Positions 1-9,227 of a stretch of DNA of 64,000 nt are shown here, piece after piece. Origin of the DNA: Sporolactobacillus sp. THM7-7 (GTDB taxonomy: Bacteria > Bacillota > Bacilli > Bacillales > Sporolactobacillaceae); assembly GCF_004153225.1 (NCBI RefSeq), contig NZ_SEMB01000010.1:36539-100538 (forward strand). The letters run 5' to 3'. Each line of letters opens with the position of its first letter. Positions within the stretch are counted from its first letter, which is position 1. The notes below the pieces were generated by a model that had not been told where the DNA came from, searched no databases, and saw only the letters and a program-made list of their open reading frames with translations. Both the position numbers and the translations under genes were made by a program.

Positions 1-728
1 ATGGGAAGGATTTAAAGGAGCCGGCCAACTACGGCCTTGGCCATCTGATGGATGAAATCCGAAAAATCGGCATCCCGCGCGTCCGCTTTACGACGAGTCA
101 TCCGAAAGACTTTGACGATCATTTGATTGAGGTACTCGCCAAGGGCGGTAATCTGTGCGAGCATATTCATCTGCCGGTTCAGTCCGGGAACTCCGATATT
201 CTGAAAATCATGGGACGCGGCTATACACGGGAACGCTATCTGGACCTGTTTTACAAGATCAAGAGGGCGGTGCCGAACGCTTCGTTTACAACGGATATCA
301 TTGTCGGATTTCCGAACGAAACGGAGGAACAGTTTGAAGATACACTGTCGCTCGTTCGCGAATGCCGTTTCGACGGCGCGTACACTTTTATTTACTCGCC
401 GCGCCCCGGTACGCCGGCAGCGCGTATGCAGGACAACGTCCCGCCGGAAGTGAAAAAGGATCGTCTGCTACGATTGAACAAATTGGTGGATCAGCTGGCT
501 TCCGAAAGCAATGCTGCCTATCGGGATCGGGTGGTCGAGGTGCTTGTTGAAGGGGAAAGCCGGAAAAATCCCGACGTCCTCACCGGGCATACACGAACGA
601 ATAAAGTGGTTAATTTTCGCGGACCGAAGTCACTGATCGGTCAGCTGGTCCATGTCAGAATCACACAGCCGAAGATGTGGTCTTTGGACGGCGAGTGGCA
701 GAGAGAACCCGAGGTCGCCGGCCGATGA
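1..728 (+). CDS. miaB: tRNA-2-methylthio-N6-dimethylallyladenosine synthase MiaB, C-terminal part
   Basis: This is the C-terminal portion of a radical-SAM methylthiotransferase that adds the 2-methylthio group to i6A37 of tRNAs. The gene enters the window already open; its codons are in phase with base 3. The visible protein has the segment [19 protein letters not shown], then the HIHLPVQSG motif typical of MiaB and RimO, and ends in a TRAM domain (roughly the last 65 residues, '[13 protein letters not shown]'). The CxxxCxxC cluster motif lies upstream of the window. The stop overlaps the ricA start as ATGA, so the two are translationally coupled, as in B. subtilis miaB-ymcA. Identity is secure from residue-level similarity recalled for B. 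subtilis MiaB. Confidence 0.95.
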   Translation, partial: GKDLKEPANYGLGHLMDEIRKIGIPRVRFTTSHPKDFDDHLIEVLAKGGNLCEHIHLPVQSGNSDILKIMGRGYTRERYLDLFYKIKRAVPNASFTTDIIVGFPNETEEQFEDTLSLVRECRFDGAYTFIYSPRPGTPAARMQDNVPPEVKKDRLLRLNKLVDQLASESNAAYRDRVVEVLVEGESRKNPDVLTGHTRTNKVVNFRGPKSLIGQLVHVRITQPKMWSLDGEWQREPEVAGR

Positions 729-1105
729 GTGCGTCCTATTCGAAAGCAGAGATTCTGGCCAAGGCGAAGGCCATTGCCGATCGGCTGTCTGAAACAGATC
801 AGGTGCGCTTTTATAAGCAGGCGGAAGCGAAGATCAGCAGCAATCAGAAGGTACGGCGTCTGGTCGAAGACATTAAAAAGCATCAGAAAGAATCAGTCAA
901 TTTGCAGCATTTTCGAAAGCATGAAGCTTACAGGGAAAATGAGGCGAAAATCGATCGACTTCAAGCCGAGCTCGATGCGATTCCTGTCGTTCAGGAATTC
1001 AAGCAGTCGCAGGAAGATGTCAATGATTTTCTTCAGCTGATTGTGAAGCTGATGTCACAGCGGGTTACCAATGCAATGGACGATCGCCCGTCACATTTTG
1101 AATGA
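725..1105 (+). CDS. ricA: RicA (YmcA) regulator of RNase Y specificity, competence, biofilm and sporulation
   Basis: A 126-residue helical protein of the YmcA/YlbF (Com_YlbF) family. In B. subtilis RicA works with RicF and RicT in a complex that modulates RNase Y and promotes the phosphorelay. The start is the ATG overlapping the miaB stop. Recognisable blocks include 'AEAKISSN', '[17 protein letters not shown]', 'IPVVQEF' and '[12 protein letters not shown]'. It is shorter than the roughly 143-residue B. subtilis protein, lacks the C-terminal tail and contains no cysteine at all, although the B. subtilis complex is reported to hold Fe-S clusters ligated by cysteines. A terminator follows immediately. 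Confidence 0.9.
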   Translation: MSASYSKAEILAKAKAIADRLSETDQVRFYKQAEAKISSNQKVRRLVEDIKKHQKESVNLQHFRKHEAYRENEAKIDRLQAELDAIPVVQEFKQSQEDVNDFLQLIVKLMSQRVTNAMDDRPSHFE

Positions 1106-1108
1106 ATG

Positions 1109-1137
1109 ACGTTCCGATATTCGGAGCGTTTTTATTT
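1109..1137 (+). terminator. Rho-independent terminator after miaB-ricA
   Basis: CGTTCCGA (1110-1117) pairs with TCGGAGCG (1121-1128), with one G-U pair, around a short loop, followed by a T-rich run. It closes the miaB-ricA unit, so cotE must have its own promoter within 1138-1260. Confidence 0.8.
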
Positions 1138-1272
1138 TAGAATGTCAAAGTACCCCTCTATACCATAATGAACTCTCTATATAGACTGCTTTGCCCAGTC
1201 TCTTTTACCATTCACACTAGTCTTTCGCCCCGCATAACATGACAGTGAAGAAGGCAAAGGAGGTTTGGACTC

Positions 1273-1830
1273 TTGGCAGAGAAAGAATATAGAGAAATTA
1301 TCACAAAAGCCGTTTGCGGCAAGGGGAAGAAGTTCAGCCAATCCGCTCATACCGTGACACCGACGCATAAACCTTCGAACATTCTTGGATGCTGGGTCAT
1401 CAACCATAAATATAAAGCACAATACCAGAAGGATGCGGTGATTGTTGAGGGGACCTATGATATTAATACATGGTATTCCTTCAACAGCAATACACGGACA
1501 GAAGTGGTTTGCGAAACGGTTGGTTATCGCGATCGGGTCCCACTCTCACTCCGGGATAAGCAGGTGATCTCCGATGACATGGATGTCTCCTGCCGCCCCC
1601 TTCAGGAACCCAATTGCCTCGAAGCGAAAATATCGCCGAAAGGAAATAAGATTGTGGCCCAGGTCGAACGCGAATTTCTGGTCGAAGTGATCGGGGAGAC
1701 CAAGGTTAAAGTACAGGTGGAGGACAACGGATTGATCGAGGCAGAGGAAGAATGGGATGATGACGAACTGGAAAAAGAACTCGGTGATCTGGATTCGGAG
1801 TTTTTTACGGAAGAAGATGAAGAAGAGTAA
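1273..1830 (+). CDS. cotE: Outer spore coat morphogenetic protein CotE
   Basis: 185 residues, close to the 181 of B. subtilis CotE, which directs assembly of the outer coat in the mother cell. Near-identical blocks are 'YREIITKAV', 'ILGCWVINHKY', 'QPNCLEAKISPKGNKIV' type stretches and 'EREFLVEVIGETKV'. The C-terminus is strongly acidic, as in the family. The start is TTG, preceded by AAAGGAGG at good spacing; no ATG is usable. In B. subtilis cotE is driven by SigE and SigK. The 130-base upstream gap probably holds such promoters, but I could not assign a clear hexamer. A terminator follows at once. Confidence 0.95.
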   Translation: MAEKEYREIITKAVCGKGKKFSQSAHTVTPTHKPSNILGCWVINHKYKAQYQKDAVIVEGTYDINTWYSFNSNTRTEVVCETVGYRDRVPLSLRDKQVISDDMDVSCRPLQEPNCLEAKISPKGNKIVAQVEREFLVEVIGETKVKVQVEDNGLIEAEEEWDDDELEKELGDLDSEFFTEEDEEE

Positions 1831-1863
1831 GGGAAGAAGAGCGTTTCTTCTTCCTTTTTTTGT
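1830..1863 (+). terminator. Terminator after cotE
   Basis: GGAAGAA (1832-1838) pairs with TTCTTCC (1848-1854), followed by a run of seven T. Confidence 0.8.
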
Positions 1864-1884
1864 TTGGATCGGTTCTTTCTTCCC

Positions 1885-2035
1885 GTTGATTGGACTCTGT
1901 TTTTTAGAGATGGGAAATTTGCAGGACTCCTGGGAGAAACGACGAGTCAGGCTCTGGCCCTGCAGCGAGGGACCCGAGCGAAGCGGCGCGAGGATCGCCG
2001 GCGGAAAGGGAGGAATGCCGCACTGATTGATCAAC
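1885..2035. repeat. Dispersed intergenic inverted-repeat element, copy A
   Basis: The element opens with GTTGATTGGACTCT and closes with GATCAACAATATCC, so its ends are inverted repeats. Its interior has the pattern GACTCCTG..., a GCAG/GACCC segment, GATCGCC and GGAAAG. Copy B at 37081-37211 shares the same ordered blocks and the same flank ATCAACAATATCC. The pattern resembles a repeat I recall from intergenic regions of many Bacillaceae (CTCCTGCGGGA ... GACCCCGCAG ... GCGGAAAGCG between GTTGATT and AATCAAC arms). Copy A is more diverged than copy B. It lies between cotE and mutS. Confidence 0.7.
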
Positions 2036-2279
2036 AATATCCTAAAAACGGAGCCTTGTGAAAAAAAGATAAAGTCCTGGCGGTGTGAGTGATCAGTCGG
2101 ATTTCAGCTCTCGAGCAATGCCCCATTTTTGGGATGAAATAAAAGAATGCTAGCGTGCTTGCCAATCCGCAAGTTTTTTATCTGCGATCTGTCCGTCGAT
2201 CGGCTTGTGGCACAATCGAGATAGAGACCCTGTGCTATAATGAGACTAAGTTATGAAATATAGGGGTGGACAGGGACGA
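2036..2279 (+). promoter_or_regulatory. mutS promoter region
   Basis: An extended -10 element TGCTATAAT (TATAAT at 2236-2241) lies 38 bases upstream of the mutS start. The nearest -35-like TTGTGG is too far away, so recognition probably rests on the extended -10. A weak hairpin CTTGC/GCAAG followed by T's (about 2158-2180) precedes it. I see no gene in 1864-2279. Confidence 0.6.
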
Positions 2280-4937
2280 ATGAGTTATACACCGATGATT
2301 CAGCAATATTTGAACATAAAAAAGCAGTACCCGGACGCTTTTTTATTTTTCCGTCTCGGCGATTTTTATGAGATGTTCTTTGATGATGCCAAAAAGGCGT
2401 CCAGACTACTGGAAATCGCCTTAACGTCGCGTAATGGCGGCAAAGATGAATACATACCGATGTGCGGTGTTCCGTATCATGCCGCCGGTCAATATATTAA
2501 AGTTCTGATAAAGAAAGGGTACAAGATTGCCATCTGTGAGCAAATGGAGGATCCTAAGCTGACAAAGGGTATGGTCAGGCGGGAGGTCATACAGGTCGTC
2601 ACTCCCGGAACCATCATGCAGGATGAATCGCTTGAGCCGAAAAAGAACAATTATCTCGGTGCTCTGAGTGCGTTCGAAGACGGGTCTTATGGGCTGTCCA
2701 TGAGCGACTTGACGACGGGGGAAACGAAAGTTACCTTGATTCCGACATGGGACGGCGTCATTCAGGAGGTGGACGCCAACGACATCCGTGAGATCGTGCT
2801 TCCTTCTTCGTTTGCCGAAGATCTAAAAGAGCAGCTGACCGGACAGCTGCATGTGACGATTTCCGAACATGAGCCGGAGGCGGTTCCCGAACAGCTGGAG
2901 CGAATCGCCGGCAGCATCGATCAGGATAAATTGCTGCGTCCGCTCGGAAGACTATTAAACTATCTGGTGACAACGCAAAAGCGCTCGCTCGATCATCTCC
3001 AGCCGGCTGATGTTTATCATATCCATGAATTTATGATGATCGACCCTCATTCCCGGCGGAATCTGGAACTGGTTGAAACCAATCGGGACAAGAGAACGTA
3101 CGGATCGCTGCTGTGGCTGCTCGATGAGACGAAGACGGCAATGGGCGGCCGGAAACTGAAGCAATGGATTGAGAAGCCGCTTCTGAGTCTGAAAAAGATT
3201 GAAGAACGCCTGAACGCAGTAGACGCGTTAAAAACGCATTTTTTTGAAAGAGAATCGCTGCGTTCCTCTCTGAACAAAGTGTATGACTTGGAACGGCTTG
3301 TCGGCCGGGTCGCTTTTGGAAATGTCAACCCGCGCGAAGTGGTTCAGCTGCGGCGCTCGCTCGAACAGGTTCCGGACATCAAAAAAATTCTTTCGGAGAT
3401 TGACGATGAGTCGCTGGAAAGGTACGGAAAAGAGATGGACCCATGCGAAGATATCCGTGTGCTGATCGATCGAGCCATCGTTGACGATCCGCCTTTTTCA
3501 ACGGCCGACGGCGGTGTGATCAAGAGCGGGTATCATGAAACGCTTGACCAATACCGAGACGCGTCAAAAAACGGAAAACGCTGGATGACGGAACTGGAGG
3601 CGAGGGAACGACGGGAAACCGGCATTAAATCGCTTAAGATCGGCTATAATCGTGTATTCGGTTACTATATCGAAGTGTCCAAGCCGAATTTGAAATTGCT
3701 TCCGGAAGGGCGTTATGAACGGCGGCAGACGCTGTCCAATGCGGAACGATTTATTACGCCCGAACTGAAAGAAAAAGAGCAGATGATTCTTGAAGCGGAG
3801 GAAAAACGTGTCGGCCTGGAGTACGAGCTGTTCAGCGAGGTACGGCAGAAAATTAAGGAACAGGCGAAGCGTTTGCAGCGGCTGGCACGTCTTGTGAGCG
3901 GGCTCGATGTCCTGCAGAGCTTCTCGGCCGTCAGCGATGAGAATGATTATGTCCGGCCCGTTTTTTCAAAGGAGCGAACGCTTTCGATTACGAACAGCCG
4001 CCACCCGGTAATCGAAAAAGTCATGAAAAACGGTTCATTTGTCGCAAACAGCATTCAGATGGATCACTCATGCGACATGCTTCTGATCACGGGTCCGAAT
4101 ATGGGCGGTAAAAGCACTTATATGCGCCAGGCGGCATTGACGGCGATCATGGCGCAGATCGGCTGCTTTGTTCCGGCGGATAAGGCGACACTTCCTATTT
4201 TTGATCAAATCTTCACACGCATCGGAGCGGCCGATGATCTGGTTTCGGGGCAGAGTACATTCATGATCGAGATGGAAGAGGCGAAATACGCGCTCACCCA
4301 CGCGACGCAAAATAGTCTGATTCTGCTCGATGAGATCGGGCGGGGGACATCGACTTATGACGGTATCGCCATTGCTCAGGCGATCGTCGAATACATCCAC
4401 AGCCATATCTCGGCAAAAACTTTTTTCTCCACGCATTATCATGAACTGACGTCCCTCGAAGAGAAACTGGAGAAATTGAAAAATGTTCATGTCGGAGCAA
4501 TGGAAGAGGATGGGCAAGTGGTTTTCCTGCACAAGGTGCTTGATGGACAGGCGGATAAAAGCTATGGCATCCATGTGGCTAAACTCGCCGGGCTTCCTGA
4601 TGCTCTGATTTCACGGGCAGACGCGATTTTAAAAGGACTGGAAGAAACCGGAGAAAAAGAAGGCCCCGATGGACGAAAAAGACAGCCGGATCAGGCGGAA
4701 GAGGCCGGTGCCGTTCGGGAAGTGGCTGCTGCCGGGAAGAGCGACGCTTTTTCCGAGGAAGACAGTAGCGAGCAACTGGAATGGTTTGCCCGTCCTGGGT
4801 CAAAGCAGCTAAAGAAGCAAATGGACAGCCAGGAGAAAAAAGTACTTCGGAAACTGTCCAAACTCGATCTTTTAACCTTGACGCCGATCGATGCGATGAA
4901 TCAGCTTTTTTCCCTTCAGCAGGAATTAAAGAAATAA
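2280..4937 (+). CDS. mutS: DNA mismatch repair protein MutS
   Basis: 885 residues. It recognises base mismatches and small loops as a clamp dimer and recruits MutL. Residues F29-Y30-E31 ('RLGDFYEMF') form the Phe-X-Glu mismatch-reading motif. The Walker A motif GPNMGGKST is near residue 605, with 'LILLDEIGRGTST' (Walker B and signature) and 'FFSTHYHELT' following. The connector, lever and clamp regions are uninterrupted. I chose ATG 2280 (MSYTPMIQQY) over the in-frame ATG at 2253 because the RBS AGGGGTGG sits correctly for 2280 and this matches family N-termini. A hydrophilic linker near residues 790-830 makes it slightly longer than B. subtilis MutS. It is followed by mutL after 33 bases. 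Confidence 0.97.
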   Translation: MSYTPMIQQYLNIKKQYPDAFLFFRLGDFYEMFFDDAKKASRLLEIALTSRNGGKDEYIPMCGVPYHAAGQYIKVLIKKGYKIAICEQMEDPKLTKGMVRREVIQVVTPGTIMQDESLEPKKNNYLGALSAFEDGSYGLSMSDLTTGETKVTLIPTWDGVIQEVDANDIREIVLPSSFAEDLKEQLTGQLHVTISEHEPEAVPEQLERIAGSIDQDKLLRPLGRLLNYLVTTQKRSLDHLQPADVYHIHEFMMIDPHSRRNLELVETNRDKRTYGSLLWLLDETKTAMGGRKLKQWIEKPLLSLKKIEERLNAVDALKTHFFERESLRSSLNKVYDLERLVGRVAFGNVNPREVVQLRRSLEQVPDIKKILSEIDDESLERYGKEMDPCEDIRVLIDRAIVDDPPFSTADGGVIKSGYHETLDQYRDASKNGKRWMTELEARERRETGIKSLKIGYNRVFGYYIEVSKPNLKLLPEGRYERRQTLSNAERFITPELKEKEQMILEAEEKRVGLEYELFSEVRQKIKEQAKRLQRLARLVSGLDVLQSFSAVSDENDYVRPVFSKERTLSITNSRHPVIEKVMKNGSFVANSIQMDHSCDMLLITGPNMGGKSTYMRQAALTAIMAQIGCFVPADKATLPIFDQIFTRIGAADDLVSGQSTFMIEMEEAKYALTHATQNSLILLDEIGRGTSTYDGIAIAQAIVEYIHSHISAKTFFSTHYHELTSLEEKLEKLKNVHVGAMEEDGQVVFLHKVLDGQADKSYGIHVAKLAGLPDALISRADAILKGLEETGEKEGPDGRKRQPDQAEEAGAVREVAAAGKSDAFSEEDSSEQLEWFARPGSKQLKKQMDSQEKKVLRKLSKLDLLTLTPIDAMNQLFSLQQELKK

Positions 4938-4970
4938 ATAAGGCCGAAGCAAGAAAGGAAGGAAATCAAC

Positions 4971-6914
4971 ATGGGCGCGATCAAGCGGATGAGTGAGTCG
5001 CTGGCCAATAAAATTGCCGCGGGAGAGGTGGTCGAGCGTCCCGCGTCGGTCGTTAAAGAACTCGTTGAGAATGCACTGGATGCCAAAGCCGGCTCGATTG
5101 TGATTGACGTGGAAGAAGGCGGCCTAAAATCAATCAAGGTCACCGATAACGGCCAGGGCTTTGCTCCGGAGGATTGCCGAATGGCCTTCGAACGACACGC
5201 CACAAGTAAAATTCTCGAAGATGCGGATCTGTTTCACATCCATACACTCGGATTTCGCGGCGAAGCGTTACCGAGCATCGCCGCCGTCTCATATCTGGAA
5301 TTGAAAACCTCGAACGGAAATGGGCCTGGGACGCATCTTGTTCTGCAAGGCGGGCACGTCATTCAGTCCGGTCATTCCGACAGCCGAAAGGGATCGGAAA
5401 TCAAGGTGAGCCGTCTCTTTTATAATACGCCGGCCCGACTTAAGTATTTGAAGAGTATCCATACGGAACTTGGAAAGATTACCGATGTCGTAAACCGGAC
5501 GGCGTTAGCCCATCCCGGCGTCCGGTTTCGCCTGACGCATGACGGAAAGCCGATATTTCGAACGAACGGAAGCGGCGAGATGAGTCATGTGCTGAGCGCG
5601 ATTTATGGGTTGCGCACCGCGAAAGCGGCGCTTCCCTTTTCCGGAAATTCGATCGATTTTCATGTTGAGGGTCTGGCTGTTCATCCGCAGATCTCCCGCG
5701 CCGGCCGGCAGTATGTCTATATTTTTATCAACGGCCGGTTTATCAGAAACTATTCGATTTTCAACAGTATTCTGGCTGGCTACCATACGCTGCTGATGGT
5801 CGGACGCTATCCGATCTGCGTGATTCAGATACGAATGGACCCGTCTCTCGTCGATGTCAATGTTCATCCGGCGAAGCTCGAAGCACGTATCAGCAAGGAG
5901 AAAGATCTTTGCGCCCTGATCACAGAGTCGATTCGACGTGCGTTTCATAAGGAACGCCTGATTCCTGCGGTCGGCACGAAGGCGTATCGATCCGGGCATA
6001 CGCCGTCCGAGCAGCAGGCGATAGATTTTTCCCGGGATGTGCAGACGGAGCCGGATCTGTCCAAAGAGGGGCGCGTAGCAGAGTCGGGCGAAGCGGCTTC
6101 CATTCAATCCGAGACACGCAAGCAGGAAGATGCGCGGCAGCCTGACGGTGTTCCGGAAGCTGAGGCTTCCGAAGCGGAAGAGGTGCGCGAACCGGAAACC
6201 GGTTCGATGCTGTTTCAGACGGCGACACGCACAGATTGGGAGCCGTCATCCCCAGCCGTGCCGGGCGCACCGTTCGAAAAAGAGCAGCCAGCCGGGGATG
6301 CGGTCGATGAGGAGATGCCCGATGAACCCCGGCGCATGCCGAAACTCTATCCAATTGGCCAGATGCATGGGACGTATATTTTTGCTCAAAACGAGGATGG
6401 CCTCTATATTATTGACCAGCATGCGGCCCAGGAGCGGATCAAGTATGAATTTTTCCGGGAAAAGGTGGGGGAACCCGCCCGTGAGCTGCAGCAGCTCCTT
6501 GTACCGATGACGTTCGAATTCACACCGGCCGAATACGAGACGATACAGGAATATCATGAGTACCTAAAGCAAATCGGGCTTAATTTCGAACCGTTCGGGG
6601 AACGTACACTCGTCGTCCGGGCCCATCCGACGTGGATGCCAAAGGGGCGGGAGAACGAGATGATTGAAGATATAGTCCACCAGCTGATCGAGAGCGGGAA
6701 GATCTCGATAAAAAAGCTTCGCGACAGGCTGGCTATGACGATGGCCTGCAAACGGTCGATCAAGGCGAACCACCATCTGAGACCGGATGAAATTGAGGCC
6801 CTGCTCGATGCGCTCCGGCGGGCTAAAGATCCGTTTACTTGTCCGCACGGCAGGCCGGTGCTCGTCCATTTCACCTCGTACGAAATGGAAAAGATGTTTA
6901 AACGGGTTCAGTAA
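4971..6914 (+). CDS. mutL: DNA mismatch repair endonuclease MutL
   Basis: 647 residues. GHKL ATPase motifs are at the N-terminus ('ELVENALDA', 'DNGQGF', 'GFRGEALPSIA'), followed by a long acidic linker (about residues 340-445) and a C-terminal dimerisation and nicking domain. The metal-binding endonuclease motif DQHAAQERIKYE is at residues 482-493, with 'ACKRSIKA' and 'CPHGRP' downstream, so this is the nicking type of MutL used by bacteria without MutH. The RBS GAAAGGAAGG precedes the ATG. It lies in an operon with mutS. The linker is poorly conserved and rich in E, A and P. Confidence 0.97.
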   Translation: MGAIKRMSESLANKIAAGEVVERPASVVKELVENALDAKAGSIVIDVEEGGLKSIKVTDNGQGFAPEDCRMAFERHATSKILEDADLFHIHTLGFRGEALPSIAAVSYLELKTSNGNGPGTHLVLQGGHVIQSGHSDSRKGSEIKVSRLFYNTPARLKYLKSIHTELGKITDVVNRTALAHPGVRFRLTHDGKPIFRTNGSGEMSHVLSAIYGLRTAKAALPFSGNSIDFHVEGLAVHPQISRAGRQYVYIFINGRFIRNYSIFNSILAGYHTLLMVGRYPICVIQIRMDPSLVDVNVHPAKLEARISKEKDLCALITESIRRAFHKERLIPAVGTKAYRSGHTPSEQQAIDFSRDVQTEPDLSKEGRVAESGEAASIQSETRKQEDARQPDGVPEAEASEAEEVREPETGSMLFQTATRTDWEPSSPAVPGAPFEKEQPAGDAVDEEMPDEPRRMPKLYPIGQMHGTYIFAQNEDGLYIIDQHAAQERIKYEFFREKVGEPARELQQLLVPMTFEFTPAEYETIQEYHEYLKQIGLNFEPFGERTLVVRAHPTWMPKGRENEMIEDIVHQLIESGKISIKKLRDRLAMTMACKRSIKANHHLRPDEIEALLDALRRAKDPFTCPHGRPVLVHFTSYEMEKMFKRVQ

Positions 6915-7043
6915 GCGATTAAGCGTTTTTTAAGGTTACAATGACTCTGTTTTGTTTCTTAGAATATCGTTGCGGTATTAATATGCTTTAGATGATCGAT
7001 TCATTGCGCCATCCACATAATGTAATGATTGGTTGTTGTTTTT

Positions 7044-7068
7044 TGTCCCAACGCGGGGCTTTTTTTAT
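7044..7068 (+). terminator. Weak terminator after mutL
   Basis: GTCCC (7045-7049) pairs with GGGGC (7055-7059), followed by seven T. The stem is only five pairs. The rest of the gap 6915-7179 contains no gene that I can support. Confidence 0.5.
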
Positions 7069-7179
7069 ACTATTTAAGATAAATATCAGCGGCTAATAGT
7101 AAGTCCCAGCTTAGGCTCAGCCGTCGTCAGAGAATTGGCTTCGTCCAGTTTTTGCTTCATACCAATTTTTCGGAATGGC

Positions 7180-7208
7180 TTGTTTTGCGAATGAATGTTC
7201 GGTATAAT
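7180..7208 (+). promoter_or_regulatory. SigA promoter of the small gene at 7227
   Basis: TTGTTT (7180-7185), a 17-base spacer and a perfect TATAAT (7203-7208), 19 bases upstream of the proposed ATG. Confidence 0.75.
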
Positions 7209-7226
7209 CATGGGAGAAGGGCGGTG

Positions 7227-7418
7227 ATGGTGATGAAGAAAGGCGATATCTTTGAGATTATCTACCTTGGGAAGCATGAAAAGGGAATGAGCCAGCGGCA
7301 CGTTCGAATCATTGCTGTTACGGATGGCTACGTCAAAGCTTATTGCTACACCCGCCGCCAGATACGTGTTTTTAAGCGGAAAAATATTTTGGCCTATGCG
7401 AAGGTGAAAGGGGCATGA
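7227..7418 (+). CDS. Small basic hypothetical protein (63 aa)
   Basis: I do not recognise this gene. It has its own SigA promoter, and the RBS GGAGAAGG suits ATG 7227 (a GTG at 7224 and an ATG at 7233 are alternatives). The protein is basic: MVMKKGDIFEIIYLG at the N-terminus, a hydrophobic strand 'VRIIAVTDGYVKAY', then 'CYTRRQIRVFKRKNILA'. The alternating pattern suggests a small beta-barrel, and the C-terminal half vaguely recalls the strand around the arginines of WYL domains; this is weak. No signal peptide or membrane segment is seen. It lies between mutL and miaA, a variable site in relatives. Confidence 0.6.
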   Translation: MVMKKGDIFEIIYLGKHEKGMSQRHVRIIAVTDGYVKAYCYTRRQIRVFKRKNILAYAKVKGA

Positions 7419-7571
7419 ACGTACGCCTGTTTCCCGGGATCCGCTATGCTGGTTTAATGAGAGAACGCACCGGATTTTCCCGGCTTTTTCGAACGCTCCC
7501 TAATATCTGTTCTTTAGTTGTGCTATACTGTGACAGTCATGAAAAAAGTGGAAGGACAAGAAGCGTTGACC

Positions 7572-8510
7572 ATGAGGGAAAAAGTCGTTGTGATTGTCGG
7601 ACCCACGGCTGTAGGGAAGACCAAATTAAGCATTATACTGGCCAAAAGGTTCGCCGGCGAGATTATTAACGGGGACGCCATGCAGGTCTATCGCGGGCTG
7701 AACATCGGTACGGCGAAAATCACGGCTGATGAAGCCGAAGGGGTTCCCCACCATTTAATCGATATTCGCGATCCGGGGGAAGAATATACCGCTGCCGATT
7801 TTCAGAAAGATGCCCGGCGTGTGATCGACGAGGTTTCCCAAAGAGGAAAATTGCCGATTCTTGTCGGTGGGACTGGATTTTACGTCAAAGCCGCGCTCTT
7901 TGATTACCGTTTTTCATCACCGGGAGCAGATCCGGCTTTCCGTACAGAAATGGAGAATCTGGTGAAAAAGCGAGGGACGGCCGCGCTGCATGAACGGCTT
8001 AAGGCGATTGATCCGAAATCTGCGGCCCGTATTCACCCGCATAATATCGTTCGTGTCATTCGGGCGCTTGAGGTGTGTCGCGCGACTGGCATACCCTTCA
8101 GCGAGCAGCGCCACCCGATTTCGGAAACGCCTTTTTTTGACACAGTTTCCATTGGCCTGACTATGGACCGTTCTGCTCTTTATCGGCGGATTAATCAGCG
8201 GGTGGATCAGATGATTCAGGACGGACTGCTTGATGAAGCACATGCTCTGTACCGTCGGGGAATCCGCACTGCTCAATCTGTTCAGGCAATCGGCTATAAA
8301 GAGCTCTTTCCCTATTTTGATGGGGAAGTATCTCTGGAAGAAGCTGTGGAGCTTCTGAAAAGAAATACCCGTCGTTATGCGAAGCGGCAATTGACCTGGT
8401 TCCGCAGGCAAATGGCGATTCATTGGTTTGAAATGACAGACGAGCCGAGCGGTTTTTCAAAAACGGCCGAAGAAATAATTCAATTCATCATGAGGAATCT
8501 GACGACATAA
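7572..8510 (+). CDS. miaA: tRNA dimethylallyltransferase MiaA
   Basis: 312 residues. It transfers the dimethylallyl group to A37 of tRNAs reading UNN codons, making the substrate for MiaB, whose gene also lies in this window. P-loop GPTAVGKT is at the N-terminus, with 'GTAKIT', 'GVPHHLID', 'GGTGFYVKA' and the C-terminal 'RRYAKRQLTWFR'. ATG 7572 (MREKVVVIVG) is taken as the start. A TTG at 7566, nine bases after GGAAGG, fits the RBS slightly better, and an ATG at 7539 lies just after a putative -10 TATACT and is unlikely. hfq follows, as in many bacteria. Confidence 0.95.
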   Translation: MREKVVVIVGPTAVGKTKLSIILAKRFAGEIINGDAMQVYRGLNIGTAKITADEAEGVPHHLIDIRDPGEEYTAADFQKDARRVIDEVSQRGKLPILVGGTGFYVKAALFDYRFSSPGADPAFRTEMENLVKKRGTAALHERLKAIDPKSAARIHPHNIVRVIRALEVCRATGIPFSEQRHPISETPFFDTVSIGLTMDRSALYRRINQRVDQMIQDGLLDEAHALYRRGIRTAQSVQAIGYKELFPYFDGEVSLEEAVELLKRNTRRYAKRQLTWFRRQMAIHWFEMTDEPSGFSKTAEEIIQFIMRNLTT

Positions 8511-8554
8511 ATATTTTTAATGTGATTTTTTCTCCTGTGGTGTTGAATGAGTCT

Positions 8555-8583
8555 TTGCAAATGATGGAAGATTAAAATATAAT
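8555..8583 (+). promoter_or_regulatory. SigA promoter of hfq
   Basis: TTGCAA (8555-8560), a 17-base spacer and TATAAT (8578-8583). The start site would leave a leader of about 130 bases before hfq. Confidence 0.75.
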
Positions 8584-8722
8584 GAGGTCATGGGATCTTT
8601 CTGATTACGCCAATTTTCTTCTTGCTCAAGAAAAAAAGGAGGCAAAAATTTTTTTGTTTTTGCAGGAAAGTTCACATAGAAGTCGAAGTAATGTTAACTA
8701 GAGAGAAAAGAGGAGGAATATG

Positions 8723-8956
8723 ATGAATAAGTCAATTAATATCCAGGACACGTTTCTGAATCAATTGCGAAAAGAAGGAACGTTCGTCACCGTCTTTCTC
8801 ATCAGCGGTTTTCAGCTGAAAGGGAGAGTCAAGGGTTTTGATAACTTTACGGTGCTGCTGGACAGTGACGGCAAGCAACAATTGATTTTTAAACACGCCA
8901 TCTCCACCTTTACCCCATCAAAACCAGTAACTTTGACGGCTCAGGAGGAATCATAA
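8723..8956 (+). CDS. hfq: RNA chaperone Hfq
   Basis: 77 residues of Sm fold that assemble into a hexameric ring binding small RNAs and mRNAs. The Sm1 region '[24 protein letters not shown]' type sequence and the Sm2 signature 'FKHAIST' (family YKHAIST) are intact. The aggressive RBS AGGAGG gives spacing of seven bases to ATG 8723; the ATG at 8720 is too close. The C-terminal tail is short, as in other Firmicutes. It is monocistronic here: own promoter upstream and terminator downstream. Confidence 0.97.
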   Translation: MNKSINIQDTFLNQLRKEGTFVTVFLISGFQLKGRVKGFDNFTVLLDSDGKQQLIFKHAISTFTPSKPVTLTAQEES

Positions 8957-8967
8957 TAGATTTAGGG

Positions 8968-8996
8968 AAGGCAGCGTCTCGGCTGTCTTTCTTTTA
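8968..8996 (+). terminator. Terminator after hfq
   Basis: AGGCAGC (8969-8975) pairs with GCTGTCT (8982-8988, one G-U pair), followed by a T-rich run. Confidence 0.75.
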
Positions 8997-9227
8997 GCAA
9001 AGAGAAAAGAGATAGACATTAGAGGGTTTTTCCTATACTCAAGATTGCGAACGTCTGTCATCTTCTGAATATATTTCGTTAATCATAAGATGATCTTAAC
9101 CTTGGCCAATTTATTATGTATTCGAAAAATGGGCGATTGTCACGCTTGAGATCGTTAGGGCGTATACATAGAAGAGCAAAAGGCCGGGCTGGATCGGGTA
9201 TCGAATATCAGAGGGGTGGTCGGAATC

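Noticed and set aside
7415-7669. Plus-strand frame overlapping the start of miaA
   Set aside because: Its second half is miaA in another frame; no RBS at the ATG beyond the small gene's stop.
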